A stretch of DNA of 64,000 bases from Microbacterium terregens (GTDB lineage Bacteria > Pseudomonadota > Alphaproteobacteria > Sphingomonadales > Sphingomonadaceae): positions 124,001 to 188,000 of the forward strand of contig NZ_BSEX01000015.1 of the NCBI RefSeq assembly GCF_027922045.1. The letters are read 5' to 3'. The notes under the pieces were generated by a model. That model was given only the letters and a program-made list of their open reading frames with translations, was not told where the DNA came from and searched no databases. Positions 18,308 through 26,900 of the stretch are shown here, piece after piece (within the stretch, counting starts at the first letter, position 1; the number at the start of each line of letters is the position of its first letter). Position numbers and translations under genes: made by a program.

Positions 18308-18805
18308 ATGCCGCGCCACTCCGAAACGCGCCATCTGCCCTACACGCCGGAACAGATGTTCGAACTCGTCGCCGACGTTGGTCGCTACGGCGAGTTCCTG
18401 CCCTGGGTTAGCGCGACGCGTGTTCGATCGAACAGCGAGAGCGAGATGGTCGCCGACATGGTCGTCGGCTTCAAGGGCCTGCGTGAGACCTTCACCTCGA
18501 AGGTTTCCAAGGAGCGGCCGGCGCATATCCGCGTCGACTATCTCGATGGGCCGTTGAAGTATCTGAACAACGACTGGAAATTCCGGTCGGACGGGCAGGG
18601 CGGCACGCTGGTCGATTTCTGCGTCGATTTTGCGTTCAAGAACCGTATGTTCGAGCTTCTCGCCGGCCAGGTCTTCGATCGTGCGCTTCGCAAGATGATC
18701 GGCGCCTTTGAGGAACGCGCCGCCGTGCTTTACGGGGCGGGGGGCAGTTCCTCCTCCAGCCCAACGCCCGGCAGCAGCAGCTCAAGCGCCCACAGCGCTG
18801 CCTGA
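18308..18805 (+). CDS. RatA/COQ10-family START-domain protein
   Basis: 165 residues. Residues 1-140 match the polyketide-cyclase-like SRPBCC fold of the RatA/COQ10 family (RHLPYTPEQMFELVADVGRYGEFLPWV, FKGLRETFTSKV, LDGPLKYLNNDWKF, VDFAFKNRMFELLAG). Bacterial members are annotated either as ubiquinone-binding COQ10-type proteins or as RatA ribosome-association toxins; the sequence does not decide between them. The last 22 residues are a low-complexity Ser/Gly tail (GSSSSSPTPGSSSSSAHSAA), encoded where the gene overlaps the convergent CinA gene by 76 bases. Downstream of lipA, probably co-transcribed. Confidence 0.85.
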   Translation: MPRHSETRHLPYTPEQMFELVADVGRYGEFLPWVSATRVRSNSESEMVADMVVGFKGLRETFTSKVSKERPAHIRVDYLDGPLKYLNNDWKFRSDGQGGTLVDFCVDFAFKNRMFELLAGQVFDRALRKMIGAFEERAAVLYGAGGSSSSSPTPGSSSSSAHSAA

Positions 18806-19266
18806 AGCCGCACGTCCCCGCGGTCTGCCGCGGCGAAATGGCGCGAGTCGGCCATTACGTGTTGGGGATCGCCGCCGCGCTCGGCGCGCGCGAACACCAC
18901 TGTTCCCACCGGCTTCTTCTCCGTTCCGCCGCCGGGACCGGCGACACCGGTGATCGCCACGCCGACATCGGCGTCGGTCACTTCGATCAGTCCCTGTGCC
19001 ATGCTCCAGGCGGTCGCGATCGACACGGCGCCGAACGTCTCCAGAACGTCGGTGCTGACGTTCAGCACCTTCGCCTTCAGTTCGTTGGAATAGGTAACCA
19101 GCCCGCCCTCGAACACTTCGGAGGAGCCGGGAATGGCGGTGATCGCAGCCGAGACGAGACCGCCGGTGCAGCTTTCCGCAACGGCAATGCGACGACCGGC
19201 GGCGCGGTTTTCCTCGACCACGCGGCGCGCGGCCTCAACGAGCGGGGAGGGGAGAATGGTGTCCAT
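18730..19266 (-). CDS. CinA C-terminal domain protein (nicotinamide-nucleotide amidohydrolase)
   Basis: 178 residues consisting only of the CinA-C (PncC-type) domain, which deamidates NMN for NAD recycling. Family segments are AVAESCTGGLVSAAITAIPGSS, FEGGLVTYSNELK, TDADVGVAITGVAGPGGGTEKKPVG. It starts at ATG 19266, four bases after the preceding exported-protein gene. Its 3' end overlaps the RatA-type gene by 76 bases on the other strand. Confidence 0.92.
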   Translation of the reverse strand: MDTILPSPLVEAARRVVEENRAAGRRIAVAESCTGGLVSAAITAIPGSSEVFEGGLVTYSNELKAKVLNVSTDVLETFGAVSIATAWSMAQGLIEVTDADVGVAITGVAGPGGGTEKKPVGTVVFARAERGGDPQHVMADSRHFAAADRGDVRLQAALWALELLLPGVGLEEELPPAP

Positions 19267-19270
19267 CTTC

Positions 19271-19789
19271 TTATTCCTTGCCCGCCGGGCAGACCGGCAG
19301 GCGCATCATCGGGCGCGGGCTTGCGGCGTCGGCCTGCGCAAACAGCACGAGCAGTGCGGCGGTGTTCCGAGCGGGGAGCGGCTGCACCAGCGTCAGCGCC
19401 CGTTCTACGGTGGGGCAGTCCTTCGCCTTCAGGTCGCCCGTGACGAGGGGTGCGACCAGCGCTCCGATCATCGGCTTGGCAAAGGCGGAGTCTAGCATCT
19501 GGCTCACGTCCGGACCAGCGATCTTGAGCAGCGCTTTGCGAGCCTCCGGCCACGCACGCTCGGACTCCGCTTCATATTTCGAGAGGAGCGCACCGCTCGT
19601 CTGCCGCAGCAGGGCCGTTGCCGGCAACGCGGCCGCGCAACGCTGCCCCGTTTGTCGGATCAGGTCGGGAGCGACGAACAGCACCAGCGCCTCCGCTTCG
19701 GTGCGGGTGACACAGGCGTTGGTCTGCGCCTGCGCGGTCCCTGCCGTCGCGAGTAGCGCAGCCAGCGCCGCTGAGAAAAAGGGCTTCAT
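19271..19789 (-). CDS. Exported protein of unknown function
   Basis: 172 residues from ATG 19789 (MKPFFSAALAALLATAGTAQAQ), a clear signal peptide with cleavage near AQA. The mature part is alpha-helical in character and has four cysteines (NACVTRTEAE, GQRCAAALP, AKDCPTVE, RLPVCPAG) that could form two periplasmic disulfides. The ATG overlaps the ispDF stop (ATGA), and the CinA-C gene follows at four bases, so ispDF, this gene and the CinA gene form one operon. I recognise no named family. Confidence 0.75.
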   Translation of the reverse strand: MKPFFSAALAALLATAGTAQAQTNACVTRTEAEALVLFVAPDLIRQTGQRCAAALPATALLRQTSGALLSKYEAESERAWPEARKALLKIAGPDVSQMLDSAFAKPMIGALVAPLVTGDLKAKDCPTVERALTLVQPLPARNTAALLVLFAQADAASPRPMMRLPVCPAGKE

Positions 19790-20946
19790 CCTGCCTCCGG
19801 GATCCGGACGGTGGCGATCGCCTGAGCGGCGATGCCCTCGCCGCGGCCGGTGAAGCCCAGCCGCTCCGTGGTGGTTGCCTTGATGCTCACCTGGTCCTCG
19901 GAAAGCACCAGCAGGTCTGCGATCCGGGTGCGGATCGCCTCGCGATGCGGTCCGATCTTCGGAGCCTCGCAGATCAGCGTCAGGTCGACGAAGTCGATGA
20001 TCCCGCCCTTCGCGCGGATCAGGTCGGCGGCATGAACCAGGAAACGGTCGGATGCAGCGCCCTTCCACTGCGGGTCGCTGGGCGGAAAGTGCGTGCCGAT
20101 GTCACCGGCGCCGATCGTCCCCAGCAGCGCGTCGGTGAGGGCATGGAGCCCCACGTCTGCGTCGCTGTGGCCGGAGAGGCCGCGGTCATGCGGGATCCGG
20201 ATGCCGCCGAGCCACAGTTCCTCGCCCGCCTCGAGTCGGTGGACGTCGTAGCCGGTGGCGCTGCGGACGCGGAAGCGCGCCGCAGCGCGCGCTTCCGCCG
20301 CGGCGAAGTCGCCGGGGTAGGTGACTTTCTCGAGCATGATATCTCCCATCACCGGCACGACTTGGCCTCCGGCAGCGCGCAGCAGTTGTGCGTCATCTGT
20401 CGGCTCCGCCTCCGCAACCCAGCCGCGGTGCGCCGCGAGAATAGCGGAAAACGCGAATGCCTGCGGCGTCTGGACACGCACCAGTTCTTCGCGGGGTACG
20501 ACCTCGCCAAGCCCATCGCCCACGGCCCGTGCGACGGTGTCCGCCACCGGCAGCACCGGCACCGCCCCCGGCGCAGCATCCAGCGCGCTCAGCAGCCGAT
20601 CGATGACGTCGGCGTTCAGAAACGGACGCGCCGCATCGTGGATCAGCACCCGGTCGGCGCCCCCCGTCGCTGCGATTGCCTCCAAACCTGCGAGCACCGA
20701 CAGACGGCGCGTGGCGCCGCCTGCGACGTGGGGCACCGGGCCGAGAGCGGCTTCCAGGGCCTCGGCCTGATCGGCACCCGTCACCACCAGAACGTGATCG
20801 ATGGCAGGGTGGCCGGCGAGGGCGGCATGGCTGTGCGCCACCATCGGCCGACCGGCGACCGATGCGAATTGCTTGGGAAGCGCGCTGCCGGACCGTTCGC
20901 CACGACCTGCGGCGACGATCAGCGCGACCGTGCGATGGCCGTTCAT
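19786..20946 (-). CDS. ispDF: Bifunctional IspD/IspF (MEP pathway)
   Basis: Fusion of two non-consecutive isoprenoid enzymes: MEP cytidylyltransferase (IspD) in residues 1 to about 225 (ALIVAAGRGERSGSALPKQF, LIHDAARPF, AEPTDDAQLLRAAG) and 2-C-methyl-erythritol 2,4-cyclodiphosphate synthase (IspF) in about 226-386 (TGYDVHRLEAGEELWLGG, LSGHSDADVGLHALTDALLG, FPPSDPQWKGA). 386 residues. The start is ATG 20946 (MNGHRTVALIVAAG). IspDF fusions are established in alphaproteobacteria, where they may channel substrate with IspE. Confidence 0.97.
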   Translation of the reverse strand: MNGHRTVALIVAAGRGERSGSALPKQFASVAGRPMVAHSHAALAGHPAIDHVLVVTGADQAEALEAALGPVPHVAGGATRRLSVLAGLEAIAATGGADRVLIHDAARPFLNADVIDRLLSALDAAPGAVPVLPVADTVARAVGDGLGEVVPREELVRVQTPQAFAFSAILAAHRGWVAEAEPTDDAQLLRAAGGQVVPVMGDIMLEKVTYPGDFAAAEARAAARFRVRSATGYDVHRLEAGEELWLGGIRIPHDRGLSGHSDADVGLHALTDALLGTIGAGDIGTHFPPSDPQWKGAASDRFLVHAADLIRAKGGIIDFVDLTLICEAPKIGPHREAIRTRIADLLVLSEDQVSIKATTTERLGFTGRGEGIAAQAIATVRIPEAG

Positions 20947-21038
20947 GCGGCGCCGGTTAGCGCAAGCGGCTGCGCGCCGCCAGCCTTGCCTAGTGCGGCC
21001 CAGTCGCGTACAGGCTGCCCGTTTTTCAGGCACATCCG

Positions 21039-22037
21039 ATGCAGACCCTCGCTCCTATCCAGATCGGTCCCGTGACCGTCTCCGCGCCGGTGATCCTCGC
21101 GCCCATGACGGGCGTGACCGATCTGCCGTTCCGACGCATCGTGCGCCGTTACGGCTCCGGTCTCAACGTCACCGAGATGATCGCCAGCCAGGCGGCCATT
21201 CGCGAGACTCGCCAGTCGATCCAGAAGGCAGCGTGGGACCCGGCCGAAGAGCCGGTGTCGATGCAGCTGGTCGGCTGCACGCCCGCGGAGATGGCCGAAG
21301 CCGCGAAGCTCAGCGAGGAGCGGGGCGCGGCGATCATCGACATCAACATGGGCTGCCCGGTTCGCAAGGTGACGAACGGCGACGCCGGATCGGCGTTGAT
21401 GCGCGACCTGAAGCTTGCCGCGGCCTTGATCGACGCGACGGTGAAGGCGGTGAAGCTGCCCGTCACGGTCAAGATGCGGATGGGTTGGGACCACAGCAGC
21501 CTCAACGCGCCCGAACTCGCCCGGATCGCCCAGGATCTCGGCGCGCGGATGGTGACGGTCCACGGCCGCACTCGCAACCAGATGTACAAGGGCGAGGCGG
21601 ACTGGGCGTTCATCCGCAGCGTGAAGGACGCCGTGTCGATCCCGGTGATCGCGAATGGCGACATCTGCTCGGTTGAGGATGCGCGGAAGGCGCTCGACCA
21701 GTCCGGCGCCGATGGCGTGATGATCGGTCGCGGCGCCTATGGGCGCCCGTGGCTCCTTCGGCAGGTGATGGACGCGCTGACGGACGGAACCGAGCGCGCA
21801 GAGCCGACGCTCGACGAGCAATATCTCCTGATTGCAGAGCATTACGAGATGATGCTGGAGCATTATGGCACTGAAGTGGGTGTGAACATGATGCGCAAGC
21901 ACATCGGGTGGTACACGCGCGGCCTGCATGGGTCCGCCGAGTTCCGCAACAAGGTGAACCAAGAGGCGGATCCGGCCGTCGTCCGGCGGATGCTGGCCGA
22001 GTTCTACGCCCCTTGGCGCTCGCGCGCGGCTGCTTGA
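21039..22037 (+). CDS. dusB: tRNA-dihydrouridine synthase B
   Basis: FMN enzyme reducing uridine in the tRNA D-loop. 332 residues. The N-terminal [22 protein letters not shown] and the catalytic cysteine in [10 protein letters not shown] (C106) are diagnostic, with [17 protein letters not shown] and VIANGDICS for phosphate/FMN binding. It heads the dusB-ntrB-ntrC cluster (nifR3-ntrBC of other alphaproteobacteria). The stop overlaps the ntrB start. Confidence 0.97.
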   Translation: MQTLAPIQIGPVTVSAPVILAPMTGVTDLPFRRIVRRYGSGLNVTEMIASQAAIRETRQSIQKAAWDPAEEPVSMQLVGCTPAEMAEAAKLSEERGAAIIDINMGCPVRKVTNGDAGSALMRDLKLAAALIDATVKAVKLPVTVKMRMGWDHSSLNAPELARIAQDLGARMVTVHGRTRNQMYKGEADWAFIRSVKDAVSIPVIANGDICSVEDARKALDQSGADGVMIGRGAYGRPWLLRQVMDALTDGTERAEPTLDEQYLLIAEHYEMMLEHYGTEVGVNMMRKHIGWYTRGLHGSAEFRNKVNQEADPAVVRRMLAEFYAPWRSRAAA

Positions 22038-23140
22038 GCCGTATCGACGTGGCAAGCGGCACTGCCGCCCCTTCCATGGCAGAGCCGGAGGCGGCGGAGT
22101 GGTTCGCGGCGCTGCCGGTCGCGGCGCTGGTGGTGCGGCCGGATGGAACCGTCGCGCATGCGAACAGCGCCTGCGAGAGCCTGCTCAACCATTCGGAACG
22201 TGCGATGCGGGGCCAGCTGGTCGATCTGCTTGTCCGGCTCCCGAGCGGGCCGGCGGCCCGACGGGACGGGCACGGGTTCGCAGCATATGACGTCGAGCTG
22301 GTGCTCGATCGTATAGGACCGGTGCGTGCGGATTATGTCGAGGGAGCACTGCCGGAGCAGCCGGGTTGGCGTATCATTACGATCCATCCGGAGGGGGCGT
22401 CCCGCCGCTTCGCCAGCGCGGGCGACCGAGGCGGAGCCCGCGCCGCAATCGGCGCCGCGGCGATGCTCGCGCACGAGATCAAGAATCCGCTTTCCGGGAT
22501 CCGGGGCGCCGCGCAGTTGCTTGCGCAGGTGGGGCAGGAGGACGAGCGGCGGGAACTTACCAGCCTGATCACGGCGGAGGTCGACCGAGTCGCCGCGCTG
22601 ATCGACCGGATGGAGGACTTCACCGACCAGCGGCCCCGGACCCTCGAAGCGCGCAACATCTACCCGCTGATCGCGCATGCGCGGCAGATCGCAGCTGCGG
22701 GCTTTGCGAGCAGCATCCTCATCGAGGAGCGGTTCGATCCCTCGCTTCCCGATGTGCTGCTCGAGAGCGACGCCTTCGTGCAGTTGTTGCTCAACCTCCT
22801 CAAGAACGCTGCCGAGGCACTGGGCGAGACGGCGGCACCCCGGATCACGTTGGCGACGGCCTACCGGCATGGCGTTTCGGTGAGCAGTGGACGCGGCAAA
22901 GCCCGCCGGCCACTGCCGATCGAGTTGTGCGTAATCGATAACGGTCCTGGCGCTCCTCCCGATCTGGCGGAGCATCTGTTCGAACCCTTTGTGTCCGGGA
23001 AGCGGGAGGGACGTGGACTCGGGCTGCCGCTGGTCGAGAAGCTGGTCGGCGAGCTTGGAGGCGTGATCCGTTACGCCCGCGAAGGAGAGCCGCCCTCCAC
23101 CGTCTTTCGTATCCTCTTGCCGAGAGCACCCGACGCATGA
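22034..23140 (+). CDS. ntrB: Nitrogen regulation sensor kinase NtrB
   Basis: Cytosolic histidine kinase/phosphatase for NtrC. 368 residues if TTG 22034, which overlaps the dusB stop (TTGA), is used; GTG 22049 and ATG 22076 are alternatives. Order: N-terminal PAS ([20 protein letters not shown]), HisKA with H147 in [15 protein letters not shown], and HATPase ([36 protein letters not shown]). No membrane segment. The ntrC start overlaps its stop (ATGA). Regulation by PII proteins is expected from the family. Confidence 0.93.
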   Translation: MSRIDVASGTAAPSMAEPEAAEWFAALPVAALVVRPDGTVAHANSACESLLNHSERAMRGQLVDLLVRLPSGPAARRDGHGFAAYDVELVLDRIGPVRADYVEGALPEQPGWRIITIHPEGASRRFASAGDRGGARAAIGAAAMLAHEIKNPLSGIRGAAQLLAQVGQEDERRELTSLITAEVDRVAALIDRMEDFTDQRPRTLEARNIYPLIAHARQIAAAGFASSILIEERFDPSLPDVLLESDAFVQLLLNLLKNAAEALGETAAPRITLATAYRHGVSVSSGRGKARRPLPIELCVIDNGPGAPPDLAEHLFEPFVSGKREGRGLGLPLVEKLVGELGGVIRYAREGEPPSTVFRILLPRAPDA

Positions 23141-24579
23141 TCGACGCCTCCGTTCTGGTCGTGGACGACGACGCGAGCATTCGCACCGTCATCGCGCAGG
23201 CGCTGCGGCGCGACGGCTACCGCGTCTCGGCCGCCGCCTCCCTGACGCAGCTTCGAGCGGAAATCGGGGCGGCGCTACCGGACGTGCTGATCACCGACGT
23301 CGTGCTGCCAGACGGGGACGGGCTGGAGATGGCGACCAAGCTGCGGGCCGAGCACCCGGCCCTGCCGATCATCGTGCTCTCTGCACAGAATACGCTGACG
23401 ACCGCGGTGCGGGCGAACGAGGCCGGCGCCTTCGACTATCTTCCCAAGCCCTTCGACCTGGACGTTCTCGGAATGGCGGTAAAGGCGGCGCTCGCTCGGC
23501 GTACCAGCGCACCCGCGGATCCGGGCGAGGCGATCGACGCCAATCTCCCGCTGATCGGGCGCTCGCCCGCGATGCAGGACGTATATCGCGTGATCGCCCG
23601 GGTGGTGTCCAGCGACCTGACGGTGCTGATCTCTGGCGAGTCGGGAACGGGCAAGGAGCTGGTGGCCCGCGCCCTGCACGACCTCGGCCCGCGACGTCGG
23701 GCTCCCTTCATCGCGCTCAACATGGCGGCGATCCCGCGGGAGCTTATCGAAGCGGAGCTGTTTGGGCACGAGCGAGGCGCCTTCACCGGCGCTGCCCAGC
23801 GTGTCGCCGGCAAGTTCGAGCGGGCCGCGGGCGGTACGCTGTTCCTCGACGAGATCGGCGACATGCCGATGGAGGCGCAGACGCGCCTCCTGCGCGTGCT
23901 GCAATCGGGTGAGTTCACGACGGTGGGCGGTGCCCGGACCATCCGCGCGGACGTTCGCATCGTGGCGGCAACCAACCGGGATCTCGCGTCCCTGGTCCAG
24001 GCGAATGCGTTTCGCGAAGACTTGTTCTATCGTCTGAACGTGGTGCCGGTTGCCCTGCCGGCGCTCCGCGAGCGGCGGCAGGATATCGCGCTGCTTGCCC
24101 GGCATTTCCTGAACCGCGCAGCTGACGAAGGGCTTCCGCGGCGGTCCCTCTCCGCGGATGCGGTCGCGGCGCTGGATGGGCATGACTGGCCGGGAAACGT
24201 TCGTGAGCTCGAGAACCTGATGCGGCGCTGCGCGGTCCTGGGACGGGACGAGCGGATCAGCGCCGACGAACTCCGCGGTTCCTTCGGCGACGGTTCGCGC
24301 AGCCTTGCGCCTGCCGAGGGGGAAGGCGCGATCGACGGGGCGGTTCGCGCCTTTCTCCGGCGCCTCGCCAACGATAACCCGCAGGCGTTGGACGACGGCA
24401 CCCTCTACGACCGGGTTATTGCGGAGGTTGAGCGTCCGTTGATCGAGGCGATGCTGGAGCGGCACGGCAACAACCAGTTGCGGGCTGCGCGGGCGCTGGG
24501 CATCAACCGCAACACGCTGCGCAAGCGCCTGGATGACCTGGCGATCGAGCCGGGAATGGTCCGAACGCTCCCCCGCTGA
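23137..24579 (+). CDS. ntrC: Nitrogen regulation response regulator NtrC
   Basis: Sigma-54-dependent activator. 480 residues. The receiver domain (VVDDDASIRTV) has D54 in ITDVVLPDGDG. The AAA+ domain has Walker A GESGTGKE, an intact GAFTGA loop (GHERGAFTGAAQ), Walker B GTLFLDEIGDMP and an arginine-finger region. The C-terminal Fis-type HTH is RAARALGINRNTLRKRL. All parts needed for sigma-54 activation are present, in contrast to NtrX downstream. Confidence 0.96.
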   Translation: MIDASVLVVDDDASIRTVIAQALRRDGYRVSAAASLTQLRAEIGAALPDVLITDVVLPDGDGLEMATKLRAEHPALPIIVLSAQNTLTTAVRANEAGAFDYLPKPFDLDVLGMAVKAALARRTSAPADPGEAIDANLPLIGRSPAMQDVYRVIARVVSSDLTVLISGESGTGKELVARALHDLGPRRRAPFIALNMAAIPRELIEAELFGHERGAFTGAAQRVAGKFERAAGGTLFLDEIGDMPMEAQTRLLRVLQSGEFTTVGGARTIRADVRIVAATNRDLASLVQANAFREDLFYRLNVVPVALPALRERRQDIALLARHFLNRAADEGLPRRSLSADAVAALDGHDWPGNVRELENLMRRCAVLGRDERISADELRGSFGDGSRSLAPAEGEGAIDGAVRAFLRRLANDNPQALDDGTLYDRVIAEVERPLIEAMLERHGNNQLRAARALGINRNTLRKRLDDLAIEPGMVRTLPR

Positions 24580-24591
24580 GCAGCCTCCATC

Positions 24592-24618
24592 CGTCCGACA
24601 CGGACGATTATGTGTTTT
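24592..24618 (+). terminator. Possible weak terminator between ntrC and ntrY
   Basis: A 6-bp stem (CGTCCG-ACA-CGGACG) followed by the T-rich ATTATGTGTTTT, 13 bases after the ntrC stop and 33 before ntrY. It may separate the ntrBC and ntrYX transcripts. The stem is short. Confidence 0.4.
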
Positions 24619-24650
24619 CTCGGCAACAGTAACGTTGTACGCCATGGCGG

Positions 24651-26900
24651 ATGGTCAATGGCGCGAGGATGGAGAACAGGCGGAGCTTCACGCTCCCGAC
24701 GCGCTTCGTTCCAGCCATAGAGTTCGGCGTTCTGGCAATCGCCATCGCGGTGGGTGTCGGCAGCTACTTCGTGCTGTCCGGAGGAGAGCGGCAGCATCTG
24801 CTCACCCCTCCGGTGATGGCGCTGCTCCTCGTCTCCAACCTGCTGCCTTGCATGGCGCTGCTGGTGTTGTTGGGGCGTCGCGCGGCCAAGAAGCGCGCAG
24901 CGTCGATCGGGGGCGGCGGCGCGCTGCACGTGCGCCTCGTCGCGATGTTCTCGCTGCTGGCAAGCGTCCCCATGTTGCTGGTCACCATCTTCGCATCGCT
25001 GCTGTTCCAGACGGGCGTGGAGTTCTGGTTCTCCGACCAGGCGCGCAGCATGCTGGTCGATGCCCGCGCGCTGACGCAGGAAAGCTACCGGCAGATCCTC
25101 AGCTACGTTCGCAACGAAGTCGTGACCATGGCGGGTGACCTCGGCCCGGTCCTCCGGGAGTATCCGACGGACCAGCTGGAGGTGCAGCAATTCTTTGCGC
25201 AACAGGCCTATTACCGGAACCTGTCGGAAGCGGTCATCTTCTCCATCTCTCCCAAAGGAGAACTCCAGACACAGCTCTTCTACAACCCCACGGATCGCGA
25301 TCTCTCGACGGAGTTCGACATGAGCCGGGTCCGCGCGCTGTCGAACAGCGACGCCATCACGGACATCAAGAACGGTCGATCGCGGTCCGTCACTCGCATC
25401 CCCGGCGTCGACAACCTGTACCTGTACGGCGGGCGCGAGTGGGACATGACCAAATACCTGGCCTTGTCCGGTCGTGCGGAGACGATGCTGAAGAGTTACC
25501 AGGCATTTCTCGGCCGATCCGGCTCGATCCAGTTGCGGTTCAATATCTCGCTGTTTGTCATCTCACTGATGATCGTGGGGCTCGCGGTGTGGGTGGCGCT
25601 GGTCGTGGCGGATCGCCTCGTGCGTCCCGTGGGCGAATTGGTGCAAGCCGCAGACCGGGTCGCCGGGGGCGACCTGACCGCTCGGGTCGCCATTCCGCGG
25701 CGGATGGACGAGATCGGCACCCTCGCAACCGCCTTCAACCTGATGACCCAGCGGCTGAACGAGCAGACGAGCGCGTTGGTGAAGGCGAACGAACAGATCG
25801 ACAGCCGACGCGCCCTCATCGAGGCGGTGATGTCCGGCGTCAGCGCCGGCGTCATCTCGGTCGGGCCCGATCGCGCCATCCGTGTGATCAACGCCTCTGC
25901 TGCCAATCTGCTGGGCGTCGATGCGGCAGCGGCAGTCGGAAAACCGCTTGCTGCCGTGGCTGCCGAACTCGATGCGACGCTCGCAGGGGACGCCCGAGAG
26001 GCGATCGTCCAACTGCAGGCGCGGGGAGAGGCGAAGACGCTGGCCGTCAAGATCACGCGGGACGACGGCAGCTTCATCCTGACCTTCGACGACATCACCC
26101 AGCAGTTGCTGGACCAGCGGCGCGCCGCCTGGTCGGACGTGGCGCGCCGCATCGCGCATGAGATCAAGAACCCGCTCACCCCGATCCAGCTCGCCGCCGA
26201 GCGGCTCAAGCGGCGATATGGCCGGCAGATCGAGAATGACGACGGCACCTTCGCAAAGCTGACCGATACGATCGTGCGGCAGGTGGGCGATCTGCGTCGG
26301 ATGGTCGACGAGTTCTCGTCCTTTGCCCGCATGCCCAAGCCCGTCTTCCATGAAGAGTCGATGCTCGACATTGCGCGCCAGGCTGTGTTCCTGCACGAGG
26401 TTGCGCATCCCGACATCACCTTCACCCTCGTCGCGGAGGATGGCCTTCCGCCTGTCGTCTGCGACCGCCGCCAGTTCGGCCAGGCGCTCACCAACATCGT
26501 CAAGAATGCTGTCGAAGCAGTTGAGGGGCGGCCAGAAAATGCGCCCAAGGGAGAAATTTGCGTCAGCCTCCAGGAAATCGGCGCTGGTCAGCTACAGCTG
26601 ACGGTTAGCGACAACGGGATCGGCCTTCCGGTGGAGCGGGATCGGATCGTCGAGCCGTACATGACCACGCGTGCACGGGGCACCGGCCTTGGCCTCGCCA
26701 TCGTCAAGAAGATCGTCGAGGAGCATTTTGGCAACATCAGCTTCGGCGATCGGCCCGGGGGCGGCACGGTCGTCACCATTACACTCGACCTGAACGTCCT
26801 TGCAGCACTGGAGGGAGAGGGGGCAGCTTCCGGCTACACCGGCCCCGAAGAATCTCAACGCCAGGCAATGCTTACCCGTAACGGAACACTCCGCTCATGA
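24651..26900 (+). CDS. ntrY: Membrane sensor histidine kinase NtrY
   Basis: 749 residues. N-terminal transmembrane segments near residues 20-40, 48-68 and 90-115 precede a periplasmic sensor region of about 180 residues. A further segment (LFVISLMIVGLAVWVALVVA) is followed by HAMP (RLVRPVGELVQAADRVAGGDLTARV), PAS (VMSGVSAGVISVGPDRAIRVIN), HisKA with H503 in [20 protein letters not shown], and HATPase (NIVKNAVEAVEG, VSDNGIGLP, GTGLGLAIVKK). Start ATG 24651; ATG 24669 is possible. Coupled to ntrX by ATGA. The NtrYX family responds to nitrogen, redox or envelope signals. Confidence 0.93.
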   Translation: MVNGARMENRRSFTLPTRFVPAIEFGVLAIAIAVGVGSYFVLSGGERQHLLTPPVMALLLVSNLLPCMALLVLLGRRAAKKRAASIGGGGALHVRLVAMFSLLASVPMLLVTIFASLLFQTGVEFWFSDQARSMLVDARALTQESYRQILSYVRNEVVTMAGDLGPVLREYPTDQLEVQQFFAQQAYYRNLSEAVIFSISPKGELQTQLFYNPTDRDLSTEFDMSRVRALSNSDAITDIKNGRSRSVTRIPGVDNLYLYGGREWDMTKYLALSGRAETMLKSYQAFLGRSGSIQLRFNISLFVISLMIVGLAVWVALVVADRLVRPVGELVQAADRVAGGDLTARVAIPRRMDEIGTLATAFNLMTQRLNEQTSALVKANEQIDSRRALIEAVMSGVSAGVISVGPDRAIRVINASAANLLGVDAAAAVGKPLAAVAAELDATLAGDAREAIVQLQARGEAKTLAVKITRDDGSFILTFDDITQQLLDQRRAAWSDVARRIAHEIKNPLTPIQLAAERLKRRYGRQIENDDGTFAKLTDTIVRQVGDLRRMVDEFSSFARMPKPVFHEESMLDIARQAVFLHEVAHPDITFTLVAEDGLPPVVCDRRQFGQALTNIVKNAVEAVEGRPENAPKGEICVSLQEIGAGQLQLTVSDNGIGLPVERDRIVEPYMTTRARGTGLGLAIVKKIVEEHFGNISFGDRPGGGTVVTITLDLNVLAALEGEGAASGYTGPEESQRQAMLTRNGTLRS

